A DNA stretch of 64,000 nt from Saprolegnia diclina VS20 (lineage: Eukaryota > Oomycota > Saprolegniomycetes > Saprolegniales > Saprolegniaceae). Below the pieces are notes generated by a model. The model was not told where the DNA came from. It was given only the letters and a program-made list of their open reading frames with translations, and did no database searches. The position numbers and the translations under genes are program-made. Position 1 is the first letter of the stretch, and each line of letters opens with the position of its first letter. The stretch spans positions 101,727 through 165,726 of the forward strand of contig NW_008246096.1 in assembly GCF_000281045.1 (NCBI RefSeq), written 5' to 3'. This document shows, piece after piece, positions 54,537 to 64,000 of this stretch.

Positions 54537-56754
54537 ATGACGGCAAGGACGCCCTCCAAGGCGCACATGTGAGCTTGATGCAAGCGAGGGCCTGAGGTTG
54601 ACGCGTGTATGTGCATGGTAGGCACGAGCTGCACAAGCGCCAGTCGCAGTCCACCACCCACGCCGTGCAGACCGAGACGGTCGCCACGCAGACCGACGCG
54701 ACGGGCAACCCGGGCACGGGCAGCAAGAAGAAGAAGAAGAAAAAGAAGAAGAAGAAGAAGAGCGATACGATCAGCGAGCTCGCGAGCGAACGCGCGAGCG
54801 AGATTGGCCTCGAGGACGAGGAAGGCCATTCGGATAGTGAGGTAGAGAACCCTTGAAGATGACCGAGTAGCCGCCTATCAAGCTCCGATGTAGGACGAGT
54901 CGGTGACCGTGCTTGTGCGCAGCCATCGCTCCAACAGCGCTGAAGTCGAGATCGAGCGCAGCCAGCATGGCACTACCGTCACCGAGATCCCGTCCGAGCG
55001 CGAAGCCTACTTGAGCCTTCCGCTCTCGGTGCGTCTCGAGAAGGCGGCGTCGCACCCCGACTTTAAGGCTGGCCTTCATGGCCTTCTCGAGTGGAGCAAT
55101 GCGCACCTTTCGCCGGACGTTGTCGACATCTTCTTCCAGAGCAAGGCGCTGAAGCTCCTTCTCGAGAATCTCTTCCGCGTCTGCCCCGTGCACAGCCATC
55201 TCTTTGACAGCCTCACGGCGCTCTTCGCCAACCTTTTCGCGGGCACGTACCCGTTTGAGCTCGCGGACGGCCGCAAGACGGGCAACATCAAGGCTGCGCG
55301 GCTCGTCGTCCAAAGCATCCGCTCCACTGTCGACTCGCTGCGGTCGCTCAAGCGCTACAAGGACAAGGCGCCGATGGTCGCGTCGCTCATCCCGCAGGTG
55401 TCGGCGTCGCTGACGAAGCTCATTGTGATCCACCAAGCGCAGAACGCGCTGCAGCCCTCGGACGGCTACGACCTCGCCAACAACATTCTCAAGCTCGACG
55501 AGACGCTGCAAGGCATGATTGCGACTGAGAATGCGATCCGCGGCCAGACGATCCGCGACACGTTCCGCCGCCGGGACCTGCGCGCGGACGCAGTTGCCGT
55601 CAGCGGGCAGCGCATGACATCGCTTCTGTCATTGGTCGTGCAGGCCAATGCAAAGCGTGCGACGAGCGTGGCCGCCACGCCCGAGCTGGCGCCGTCGGCT
55701 GCCGGCGGGATCCCGGCGCTGGACCTCGACGGTCAAGACGTGACGTCGATCGAAGCGCGCTTGAGCCAGCTCCACAAGGAAAAGGTCGCGCAGCTCGCGC
55801 CGTGGCAAGAGAAGAAGGACAAGGTCTCGAACGAGCTCATGGAACTCAAGCTTCTCCAAGACGAGCTCCGCAAGAAGCTCGCGGACGTCGACTCACGCCT
55901 GCACATCTTGCAGCACCTCCATGGCGACGTACGCTTTTCTATCAACGGCAGCGTGGGCTCATCCTTCAATACTGTAGATGGTCGGTGAGATGGCTGCGAT
56001 TGACGCTACGTTCGAAGACGAGATTGGCCGCTTTGGCGCCGACAACATGGGAGTCGTGAGCCACCTCCAAGGCGTCGAGAAGAAGCAAGAGATTGTCGGC
56101 GCCTTCCGCGGGCTCCGCACGACGCTCGACGACCTCTCGGCGTCGGCGCTCCGGCACAAGGTGTCGGGCACGACGGCGCAGCACCTCGAAGGCGTTTTGC
56201 GCTACGTCTCGGCGCAGGCCATTTGCGTTCAGTTTACGAAGAACCGGATCGTGGACGCCGACACGAAGCGCACCAAGCTGCAGATGGAGATGCAGGCGAC
56301 CGAGTCGTTGGGCGACGACGCGAGCAGCCTCGTGCAGCAGATTGCAGAGCTCAGCGCGCTCATTGCCGAAGACACGAAGAGCCTCCGCGCCGACATGGCC
56401 CGCGATACCGACCTTCGGACGCAGCTCGATGCGTTGTTGGCGACGCTGCAGAGCGAAGGCGCAAAGGACGAGGCGACGGTGAACGACGTGACGGTGGCCG
56501 AGATCCACGACCTCTTTGCCAAGATCTTTGGCGTCTATGCGCTCTACGAAGGATCGGCCGACGAGCACGATACGACCGTCGTTGAGCCCTCCGCTGCGCC
56601 GTCCGTTTTGGCGACCGAAGAAGACGAGCTTGAGATGCAGATCACGCAGGAAAACCTCGCCCGACTCGAACAAGGTACTATCTATCTATCGGTGTGCAGC
56701 CCGGTCTGACATGAATGCTTAGGGCAACGACCGACCCGAGCGGCCAAGCACTAA
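54537..56754 (+). CDS. coiled-coil protein with polylysine tract, unknown function
   Basis: Exon 1 is short (ATG 54537, MTARTPSKAH), joined by a 53-nt intron to HELHKRQSQSTTHAVQTETV. Then come a run of twelve lysines near residue 45, an acidic patch, and DESVTVLVRSHRSNSAEVEI. A helical domain follows (LSVRLEKAASHPDFKAGLHG ... LLENLFRVCPVHSHLFD) and long coiled coils (IEARLSQLHKEKVAQLAPWQ, LMELKLLQDELRKKLADVDS, and a second block from about 55980). The last exon ends near 56754. About 640 residues. I do not recognise the family; it could be a cytoskeletal or membrane-traffic scaffold. Confidence 0.7.
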
Positions 56755-56815
56755 TTCCTCACATACGGACAAGCGGAAGCCTTATATCTACTACTACTAC
56801 AGTTGAGTGTTACAC

Positions 56816-58992
56816 TTACGATTCGTTGTGGAGGAGCGAGTGGTAGCCCGATGTGATCAAGTTGATCTCTTCTTCCAGCTGGTACGTGGCGTCGGCTTCT
56901 TGCTGCAGCCGCTCCTGCAGCTGCTTGTTGCGGTGTTTGAGCGCCCGCAGGATGCTATGGTCCGTCTCGGCGCCCGGACGTCCCCTTGTCGGTGCACTGC
57001 TCCGCGGCTGCTCGTTCTCAGGTCCTCGCGACTCGATCGCTTCGGGCCCTCGCTGCTGTTGTGCTTGAGCTTGTTGTTGTACCATGGGCGGTTGTCGGAA
57101 GCCATCGTCTGTCAGCGACGGCGCGCGCGGCTACGAGAACTAGAGTCAACATTTGTGTTTCCGCCTATTGTCAAGACGACTTCGGTAGCAAAATGCGACG
57201 GGCGGTATCGGCTGGGGGTGTCGACGACCGGTGGCACCGACATGGGATGCGGCATTGGGCGAGACAACGGACGCGTCGCCGACGACGTGTACGGCAGCGG
57301 GTGCGTTGCGCCCCGGTGGACCGAGTAGTCGGCGATGATGGCGTTTTGCGATCGCTACAAACACTGCGATATGCACGGCTCGATGGACAGCGTGGTTCTG
57401 TCATACCAGCGCTTGCATCTCGGTCTCGAGCTCGAGGATGCGTTTTGAGAGCTCTTGGTTGGTCGCTTGCGTCTCGTGCAGCGTGCCTTTGAGGTCGCTC
57501 ACGTGGTCAAAGTGCTGGTTCTTGAGCTCACGAATCTACTTTTGAGATGACACATTGGTGCCAAGTGGGGGTGTACAGTCTTGACGAGCACTTCGTGGTC
57601 TCGCTCCGCGTCCAGCACCTGCTGCTTGAGCGTTTGCGCCTACAAGGATCGGCCCTTGGTGTCTTGGTGAGTCCCATTCTTCGTTCACCTCGGTCGCAAA
57701 CGTAGAATTGAGCTTTAGACGCCGGACGAGCGTGTCGCACCGTCGCTGAAGCGCGTCGTTGACTTGGTGCAACGTTGCAATCTGGTGTTGCAGCGCCTCC
57801 TTGATGCTCCGCTCTTCCTTGACAGTCTCTTGCACGAGCTACACATACGGTCGAGTGACTTGAACTTGGGACGGACGTCGTACATGCAGCTTGTGACGGT
57901 CGTTCGATTGAAGCGCAGCGGCATCGCGCAGTTCCTGTGCGGCCTTGGCCGTTGTCTCTTTGGCCGCGTGCGCTTGCTCCTCGACAGCCTCCAGCATGTG
58001 TTCCAAGTCCTTGATCTTGGCCTTGTCTATCGATGTCGTAGAGTGCGTGGTCGAAATCGAACAACGCTAACCCCGCTGGCTCGTCTCGCGGAGAGCGTCG
58101 ACTTGGTGGTCCTTGGCCGTGAGCTCTTCCTGGAGCTCGTTGATCGTGCACGACAGCGTGTCCTGGATCTTTTGCATCTGCTCGCGGTCCCACTTGGTCT
58201 GGTGGTCCACCACTTGGCTCGTGTCGCACTCTATCGTTGTTCGAAGCGTGCCTTCTGTTCTTTGAAGAGGGAAATGCATACGGTAGGCGTATGCTGTCCG
58301 AGGCTTGGCGGCGTGCAAGTCCATCTGCGCTTGTGCGAGCTCGTCCTTCGTGATGGCAAGCTCTTCTTTGACGTGATCTAGCTCTTCCTGCAGCGACCGA
58401 ATGTAAATCTAACGCATGTACATCGTCGAGCTCCATAGTGCACATGCCAAGGGACCATGTACCTGCGTGTCACTCCGCGTGGACGAGACGACCATGCTGG
58501 CATTGCCTACATGTCGCCACTTCACCAATGTGTATGCAATGGCGTCATGCGCACCGTCGATGATGGTGTTGAGCCGTTTGATCTCTCGCTCCGCGTCCTC
58601 TCGCAACTTGGCTTCTTGCTAGAACGCAAGACGATGTGCGATGCAATCACATGGGCGACGACCGTACCTTGACTTTTTCCGAGAGCACGGCGAATTTGCG
58701 ACAGAGGACTTTGAGCTGCGTCGTGGCGGACGTCACGCACGTGGACGGCTCTGCCTGCACCTGCAAGCTCTCGCGCAACAGTGCGTCGTTGGTCGGGCTC
58801 GGCTTCTTGACCGTCGCGCTGCGTGTGTCCAAGTAGCCCACCTACGCTGCGTGAGACTCCGTCGCAGGCTGTGCCTGGACGCACCGGCGGGCGCTCCGTC
58901 GTGCGAATGTACGCGGGCCGCTGCTTGAGGCTCGGCGCACGCTCGGGCTGGGACGGCGCGGGCTTGGCCGCAGCGTCCACGGGCTCGGACAT
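56816..58992 (-). CDS. coiled-coil protein, unknown function
   Basis: About nine short exons on the minus strand from ATG 58992 (MSEPVDAAAKPAPSQPERAP). The N-terminus is Pro/Ala-rich and disordered. The centre is almost continuous heptad-like coiled coil split over exons: LKVLCRKFAVLSEKVKEAKL, REDAEREIKRLNTIIDGAHD, SLQEELDHVKEELAITKDEL, INELQEELTAKDHQVDALRE, KAKIKDLEHMLEAVEEQAHA and IKEALQHQIATLHQVNDALQ. A Gln/Pro-rich segment precedes a final helix (ILRALKHRNKQLQERLQQEA). No enzymatic domain. Probably structural (centrosomal, flagellar or Golgi-type), but this is inference only. It converges with the preceding coiled-coil gene at 61 bp. Confidence 0.7.
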
Positions 58993-59181
58993 GGCAGAGT
59001 TGCTCGACTCGATCCTCGCGCCGAACGGTCGCGCGATAATTTTCTAGCCGCACTGCGATTGGTCACTTGCATTGCTTTGTATATATTATCTAACGATAAA
59101 AAGCGAGTGTGCTTGACTGGTATCCGGATAGGAAAGAGCCAATGACACGTCGTCGCACACTGGCCGATTTCTGCGCCGACG
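58993..59181. promoter_or_regulatory. compact bidirectional promoter with TATCCGGATA palindrome
   Basis: Only 189 bp separate the divergent starts at 58992 (minus) and 59182 (plus). A perfect TATCCGGATA palindrome lies at 59121-59130, 51 bp from the plus ATG. An AT-rich stretch and two CCAAT-like pentamers are nearby. The shared element could serve both genes. Confidence 0.5.
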
Positions 59182-60925
59182 ATGGCGGATCTTGGCTTCT
59201 TCCGCGCGTGGGCCGACGACGAGCGCATGGAGGCGCTCTACAGCTCGAGCGTACTCAACGACCATACCCTCGCCAAGCTCTGTAGCCCCTAGCAATCGTC
59301 CTCTCGTCGGCTAACGAGCTCTCCTAGGGCTCCCAGCTCTGCACTGGAGCACGCAGTGCGTCGCATACGCTGCATCCTTCGTCTCGCTCATGAGGTTGCA
59401 TCACATGTAGCGGGCTACGGTACCATCCCGATGGCACGTTCGTCCAAGCGTGGCCGCCATCGTTGCTTCTGTCGCGGGACGAGCTGCCACGGCGCTTTGA
59501 GCGACGGGGCATTGAGCCAGTTCCCGTGGTCATTGACCATCTACTGGTCCATCGTCCATGCACTCCGTATATCAAAGCTAACATCTCTCGATAGACCGCG
59601 CTCGTACAAGCCCATGAGCTCGTGACGCCATCCGAGCTTCTCGAGCGATGCAATGCTAAGTCCAAACTCGGGTATGACGCTCACATTCCAATACCTACAT
59701 ACATCGACTCTACCTCTCGGTACAGGTGGTTCGTTGACGTCGCCGTCAAGCGGCCAATGCGTTGGGGCTGGGCGTCGCTTTGGCATGCGATAGCGGCGGA
59801 GGACGACAGTCGCCTGTCCCACGACAGCCCGTACCTGTCGCTCCCAACGCTTGCAAGCCTCGCGACACATGTGCACGCCTACGCGCTATCGACGCACGAG
59901 CCGCTGGCGCGCGTCTTTTGCCTCGGCCCTGATCACGTCACATGCGCGACCAAGGACCATGCGTTCCACATGCTGTGCCGCGCGGCGAGTCGACACGACG
60001 AGGCGTCTCCTCCGGCGCAGTTTTTGGCCGCCGTTGCCGCCGACGAACTCGACTATATCGCATTTTACCTCGTCTACACCAAGCGCGCGGTCATGCAGGC
60101 TGGGGTAGGCTACGAGATCATATATGATGGACGTTGTAGGACCGGTTATGGCTAGCTCATAAAGCTCGTCGTTCTGGATGCCACGGCCGATGCGATTGGT
60201 GACGGCGACCGCACGGTGCTGCTGCTGTACCATACCATTTCGACTGTCGAGACCGCGCTTGCCACGCTTCAGGCCCGCGTCTGGCTTGCGATGCATCGAC
60301 TCTGTGCGCTTATATAGAAGCGTCTAGGTGGCCGCCGTCGCGGAAAAGGCTCTGGAGGCCAAGCGACGCGGCAGTGCGGCCGAAGCCCTCGCGCTCTGGC
60401 GCCACGCCAAGACGCTTCAAGCCGACGTTGACCAGCGCCAGAATGCGCTCGTGAACCTCCTCTCGACCAAGCACCAGCTCGGCGCCATGTCGGCGCAGGC
60501 CACGGTATTGGCGTCAAAAGTGCATGCCGTCACCCCGTTCCACGTGTGACTAGATCCTCGAAGGCTACAAGCTGGCTGCCGAGAGCCTCCGTAGCGTGCG
60601 CGCGTCCTTGCATCTCTCGACGGACGCGGTGGCCGAGACGCTGGCCGACTGGAGCGATGTCATGGACGAGCAACGGCACATGGACGACCTCCTCACTGCC
60701 CGTACGCTCCACCCTGCTTGCGTTCGTATCAACCTTGCTTTGATAGACGCAGACTACAATGTGGATGAGGCGGCGCTCGAGATGGAGCTTCTCAGTCTGG
60801 CCCCGCCAAGTCCGAGTCCCGTGGCGGTCTCAACAGCAGCGGGTCAAGCCGAGCCGGTCACAGCAGCCACGCCACCTCCAGCACCAGCAGCCGCACCGAG
60901 AACGCTGGAAGGGATCTCTAAATGA
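59182..60925 (+). CDS. CHMP7: CHMP7-like ESCRT-III protein
   Basis: Several exons. The N-terminal half resembles the CHMP7 winged-helix ESCRT-II-like region: DDERMEALYSSSVLNDHTLA, then FVQAWPPSLLLSRDELPRRF, ERRGIEPVPVVIDHLLVH, ALVQAHELVTPSELLERCNA and WFVDVAVKRPMRWGWASLWH. The last parallels the human membrane-binding segment around WISWGVGVFLLKPLKW. The C-terminal half is Snf7-like: GSAAEALALWRHAKTLQADV, LEGYKLAAESLRSVRASLHL and VAETLADWSDVMDEQRHMDD, then VDEAALEMELLSLAPP, a MIM-like acidic helix. CHMP7 recruits ESCRT-III to the nuclear envelope. Exon borders in 59240-59740 are by eye. The gene is 62 bp from the convergent eIF2-gamma stop. Confidence 0.78.
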
Positions 60926-60987
60926 AACACTTGTATTCTTTTTTCACAGTGCGAACCCTACTACTCCTGGTCTGCGCGCTCGGCGGC

Positions 60988-62373
60988 CTAGGCGATATCA
61001 ATCTTGACGCCGCGGCGGATCTCACCCCAACCGATGAGACGCCAGTGCTTGTCGATCCGTCGGCTCAGCGCAATCTTCTCGCCTTCCTGTGTGCACACGG
61101 GCTGCGTAAGCAAGATCTTGGCCAGATCCTGCTTGACGGCAATGATCTTGGCACCTGTCGTCGTCGAGCCAATGTTGATCATGAGCACTTCGGCCTTCGT
61201 GAGCTTCTGGACCTTGGAGGCCTTTGAGCCCTCCGACGTCTTGACACCGAGGAGGCGGCGGAGGAGGTAAAAGTTGATTTCGAGCTCTGTGAAGATGTCG
61301 GGCAAGCTGCCCTTGAGGCCAAGCACCTGGCCGACGAGGCGATCCGACCGCGTGAGCGTCGGGTCGATGAGCGTACCGACACCAATGAGACCGCCGGGCA
61401 CCGCGTACTGCAGCTCGTTGTGCTCGGCCTTGAGCGACACGATGCGCGAAAAGATCGGCGTGCACTGCACCTTGCCATCTTCGTCCTTCGAGTAAATACC
61501 GGGGCGGACTTCAATCTCGTCGCCAATGCGGAGAACGCCCTGGAGGATCGACCCACCGGCGACACCACCCTGGAGGTTCTCCACGTCCTGGCCGGGCTTG
61601 TTGACGTCAAACGAACGAATGACAATGAGCTTGGGCTTCGAGACAAAGTCGCGGCGCGGGATCGGAATGTTGCGCACAATGTACTCGCAGACCACGTCAA
61701 TGTTGTACTTCAAGACGGCCGAGATCGGGATGATCGGCGCGTCGTGGGCGACCGTACCAGCGACAAACTGCTTGACCTGCTCGTACTGGGCCTTGGCCGC
61801 GTCCGGCTTGATCAAGTCGACCTTGTTCTGGAGAATGATAATGTTCTGGAGGCGCATGATTTCGACAGCGGCCAAGTGCTCCGACGTCTGCGGCTGCGGG
61901 CACGGTTCGTTACCAGCAACCAAAAGGAGCGCGGCGTCCATGACGGCGGCACCGTTCAACATGGTCGCCATGAGAATATCGTGGCCCGGGCAATCGACAA
62001 AACTCACGTGGCGCTGGAGCGCCCACGTCACGCCCTTCTCGTCCGTGAAGCGGTCCGGCTTGGAGCTGCCAAAGGCAGAGTACATGGGGCCCGTCGGCGC
62101 CTCGTCCGCCTTGGCCGGCGCGGGCTCCGAGCGGTAGATCTTGGCGTTGGCATACCCGAGCTTGATGGTAATGTTACGCTCGAGCTCGTTCTTGAAGCGC
62201 ACAGTCTGCACGCCCGAGATGGCCTTGACGACCGTCGACTTGCCGTGGGCGACATGGCCGATCGTACCAATGTTGATGGTCGCCTGGCGCGAGATGACCT
62301 CGGGCGTGAGCGGCGTGAGCGTCTTTGGGTCGAGCGCCGAGAGGTCCTGGACGGCCAGCTGCGAGTTGTTCAT
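60988..62373 (-). CDS. EIF2S3: translation initiation factor eIF2 gamma subunit
   Basis: Intronless, 461 residues, ATG 62373. GTPase motifs are all present: [16 protein letters not shown] (G1), [20 protein letters not shown] (G3) and ILQNKVDLI (G4). Domain II/III landmarks follow, including [40 protein letters not shown] and the end [14 protein letters not shown]. eIF2-gamma binds GTP and initiator tRNA-Met and is the core of the eIF2 heterotrimer. Where most orthologues have a Cys-containing zinc-knuckle-like loop after NAKIY, this protein has [20 protein letters not shown], without cysteines. Length is normal for the family. Confidence 0.97.
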   Translation of the reverse strand: MNNSQLAVQDLSALDPKTLTPLTPEVISRQATINIGTIGHVAHGKSTVVKAISGVQTVRFKNELERNITIKLGYANAKIYRSEPAPAKADEAPTGPMYSAFGSSKPDRFTDEKGVTWALQRHVSFVDCPGHDILMATMLNGAAVMDAALLLVAGNEPCPQPQTSEHLAAVEIMRLQNIIILQNKVDLIKPDAAKAQYEQVKQFVAGTVAHDAPIIPISAVLKYNIDVVCEYIVRNIPIPRRDFVSKPKLIVIRSFDVNKPGQDVENLQGGVAGGSILQGVLRIGDEIEVRPGIYSKDEDGKVQCTPIFSRIVSLKAEHNELQYAVPGGLIGVGTLIDPTLTRSDRLVGQVLGLKGSLPDIFTELEINFYLLRRLLGVKTSEGSKASKVQKLTKAEVLMINIGSTTTGAKIIAVKQDLAKILLTQPVCTQEGEKIALSRRIDKHWRLIGWGEIRRGVKIDIA

Positions 62374-62919
62374 CGTCGAGGCTTGCGAATATGACTGGAC
62401 GAAGGCGTAGTCAATGCTATCTCAGCCACTGAAAATCCCCGAAACCCACCATGTCCGGATGGACTTTACCGGATGACGGAATTTGATTGTGGCCGACCGC
62501 GCGGCCGAAGCGACAGGGCCGACGTGGCGCCGTCGCCTCGCCGGCCGGGTTGTGCTTGGCGGCCCAGCGAAGCGGCGCAGACGCTTCTTCCATCTCGGTC
62601 AAATGTGCTTGTGGGCGATAGCGGTCGTAGAAGCGAGGCCATCGCGTTCGTATGGCCTTGGCATGTGCGGAGGAAGACGACGTGGGCATGACGCACGGCA
62701 ACAACCCTGCGGCAACAGCATCTCTCGCCAGTCCAAGAAGGTCTTGTAGCAGCATGCCATAGGAATCTTCGCGGCAATGCAGTATCGCACGTGCCTGGCT
62801 CGACCCGATGGCAAACACAACGAAGTCGAAAGGCCCATCATGTTATGCAGAGACCACAGTCTAGAGACCGTGGTCTGCCATGCGAGTACTGTAGCAAAAG
62901 ACGCACTCGGTACTTGTCC
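62374..62919. other. intergenic region with TCCGGAT elements
   Basis: Region of 546 bp upstream of eIF2-gamma and downstream of the ERGIC3-like gene. TCCGGAT at 62454-62460 and ACCGGAT at about 62469-62475 lie about 80-100 bp before the eIF2-gamma start. An overlapping minus-strand ORF (62417-62818) has no domain and I reject it. Confidence 0.4.
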
Positions 62920-64000
62920 TTAGAGAAGCGGCGATGCTTTCCGCTTGCTCGAGATGACGTTGTACATGGCTGCGTCCACGAGCCCCATGACCTAGTTCAT
63001 AAGCTCAGTCGAGATGCATGAACCAAGATAAGCAGTAGTATGTACGGTGAAGACGCCGCCGACGATGGCGCAGACGCTGGTCAGGAACGGGACGAGTCCC
63101 TTCTGCGTCTGCTCGATGCGAAACTTGATGGGCGAGAACTCGTATGCAAACGTAATGCGCGGGAGCCCCTTCTGCCCCGTCGGCGTCATCTCCAGAAAAT
63201 GCTCGGTCGCCGAGTACTGGTTGGACTTGATCTCGTCGCCGTTCAAGAACGAATAGTCGGTCGAGACAACCTACAGAATAGACAATCGTAACCACAGTTG
63301 GTAAGCTCGAGTGGCGGACCTTGAGAAAGTACTGGTACGCGCCGCGCGTGCCCTCGGCAAGGTGCTTGACGCGCGCGTTGAGAGGGTTCTTCATGTTCTA
63401 CACATCGTGTTAAAAGGAGTCGAGCGCATGACGACGTACGGGGTACTCTTGGCCAAACGTGAGCGCGTGGATCGTGTGCGAGTTGTCAAAGACCTTGAAC
63501 GTCGAGTCCAAGACATCGTCCGCGACAAGGTACCCGCTTTGAAAGATCTTGGACGGCGCGAAGTAAAACTTGCCAGCGACCTAATGCCCTCGCACGCATG
63601 CGAATGCGATCGTCTTTGCGGAGAGGGTACCTTGGCGACGTCCAGATGGCCCGTGATGCGGCAGCCTTCCTTGATGTCGCCCTTGAGGATAGACTCCAAG
63701 TCGGCGTTCATGCACTAGAGAGTGGCTCAACATTCGGCGAGCTTTCGACGCGTAGGAATATACCTGCACCACGTTGTGCAAGCTCGGGAGCGCCCAGTTG
63801 CGACGAACGTACGCGCTCTTGACGTCCTCGCACGTGTTGCAGCACTAGAGATAACGTGACGTGGCTACAAAGGCACTGCGTGACGGTGGCCGTACCTCGC
63901 CCGGATCGCCGGCGCCGTAGCAGTTGCCGCACTTGGAGCTACTCTTCGTTAGACCTCTTGGTACATGTAAAGGTGATACAGCGTACCCGTCGGATTGAAC
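62920..64000 (-). CDS. ERGIC3: ERGIC3/Erv46-like ER-Golgi cargo receptor, 5' end outside window
   Basis: Only the C-terminal exons are in the window, each separated by about 50-nt introns. In order they encode KCGNCYGAGDPGE, NTCEDVKSAYVRRNWALPSL, MNADLESILKGDIKEGCRIT with GHLDVAK, AGKFYFAPSKIFQSGYLVAD, SHTIHALTFGQEYP, RGAYQYFLK, STDYSFLNGDEIKSNQYSAT and TFAYEFSPIKFRIEQTQKGL. The last exons give VPFLTSVCAIVGGVFT and VMGLVDAAMYNVISSKRK, a final transmembrane helix with a cytosolic dilysine-like tail. The CGNCYGA and CNTCEDV blocks are family hallmarks (lumenal disulphides). Erv46/ERGIC3 cycles between ER and Golgi with Erv41. The N-terminus is cut by the window edge. Confidence 0.9.

Noticed and set aside
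62417..62818. 133-codon minus-strand ORF upstream of eIF2-gamma
   Set aside because: No domain, overlaps other open frames, occupies the promoter region of eIF2-gamma.

Overview
The window is nuclear DNA from a eukaryote, most likely an oomycete of the Saprolegniales (Aphanomyces/Saprolegnia/Achlya type). The evidence is: GC-rich compact coding sequence; genes cut by many very short introns (about 40-60 nt, often starting GTACG and ending TAG); an LRR-ectodomain TKL kinase of oomycete type; stramenopile-type transcription-factor-like proteins; and a bZIP-like protein family that I recognise, from memory only, as expanded in water moulds. There are no operons, and I saw no tRNA, rRNA, transposon or CRISPR. 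Genus-level assignment is inference.

Layout. 1-9 kb: an acidic single-pass membrane protein (3' end outside the window), a ULK4-type kinase with a long helical-repeat tail, an SCP2-like lipid-binding-domain protein and a B-type cyclin. 9-19 kb: a giant double UDP-glycosyltransferase, a Myb/SANT-like stramenopile protein and a RIIa-GAF-GAF cyclic-nucleotide-sensor-like protein. 19-31 kb: an anoctamin, two nucleolar WD40 proteins (WDR55 and WDR3) facing each other, a small stramenopile protein and a PTPMT1-type phosphatase. 30-41 kb: a TPR-J co-chaperone with FG motifs, a gene-poor stretch with a possible gene relic, an LRR-TKL receptor kinase and a DNAJC3/P58IPK-like ER co-chaperone. 41-51 kb: a bZIP-like family protein, a WW-WH2 actin regulator, a VPS39/TGFBRAP1-like tethering subunit, an RSL1D1-like ribosome-biogenesis protein with a long PAKKEA repeat (containing a 100-N assembly gap) and a CCT-domain regulator. 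51-64 kb: an RCC1-repeat/zinc-binding protein, two coiled-coil proteins, a CHMP7-like ESCRT-III protein, eIF2-gamma, and an ERGIC3/Erv46-like cargo receptor running off the right edge.

The genes are mostly unrelated housekeeping functions. Loose themes are ribosome biogenesis and translation (WDR55, WDR3, RSL1D1, eIF2-gamma), membrane traffic (VPS39-like, CHMP7, ERGIC3, DNAJC3) and second-messenger signalling (GAF protein, anoctamin, ULK4, TKL kinase). Convergent neighbours are often separated by only 14-80 bp.

The most striking unexplained signal is non-coding: a near-palindromic element, TATCCGGAT(A), recurs just upstream of start codons of about nine unrelated genes on both strands and is almost absent elsewhere. 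It looks like a core promoter or proximal regulatory element. Exon boundaries were read by eye from splice consensus and frame continuity. They are reliable where exact positions are given and approximate elsewhere.
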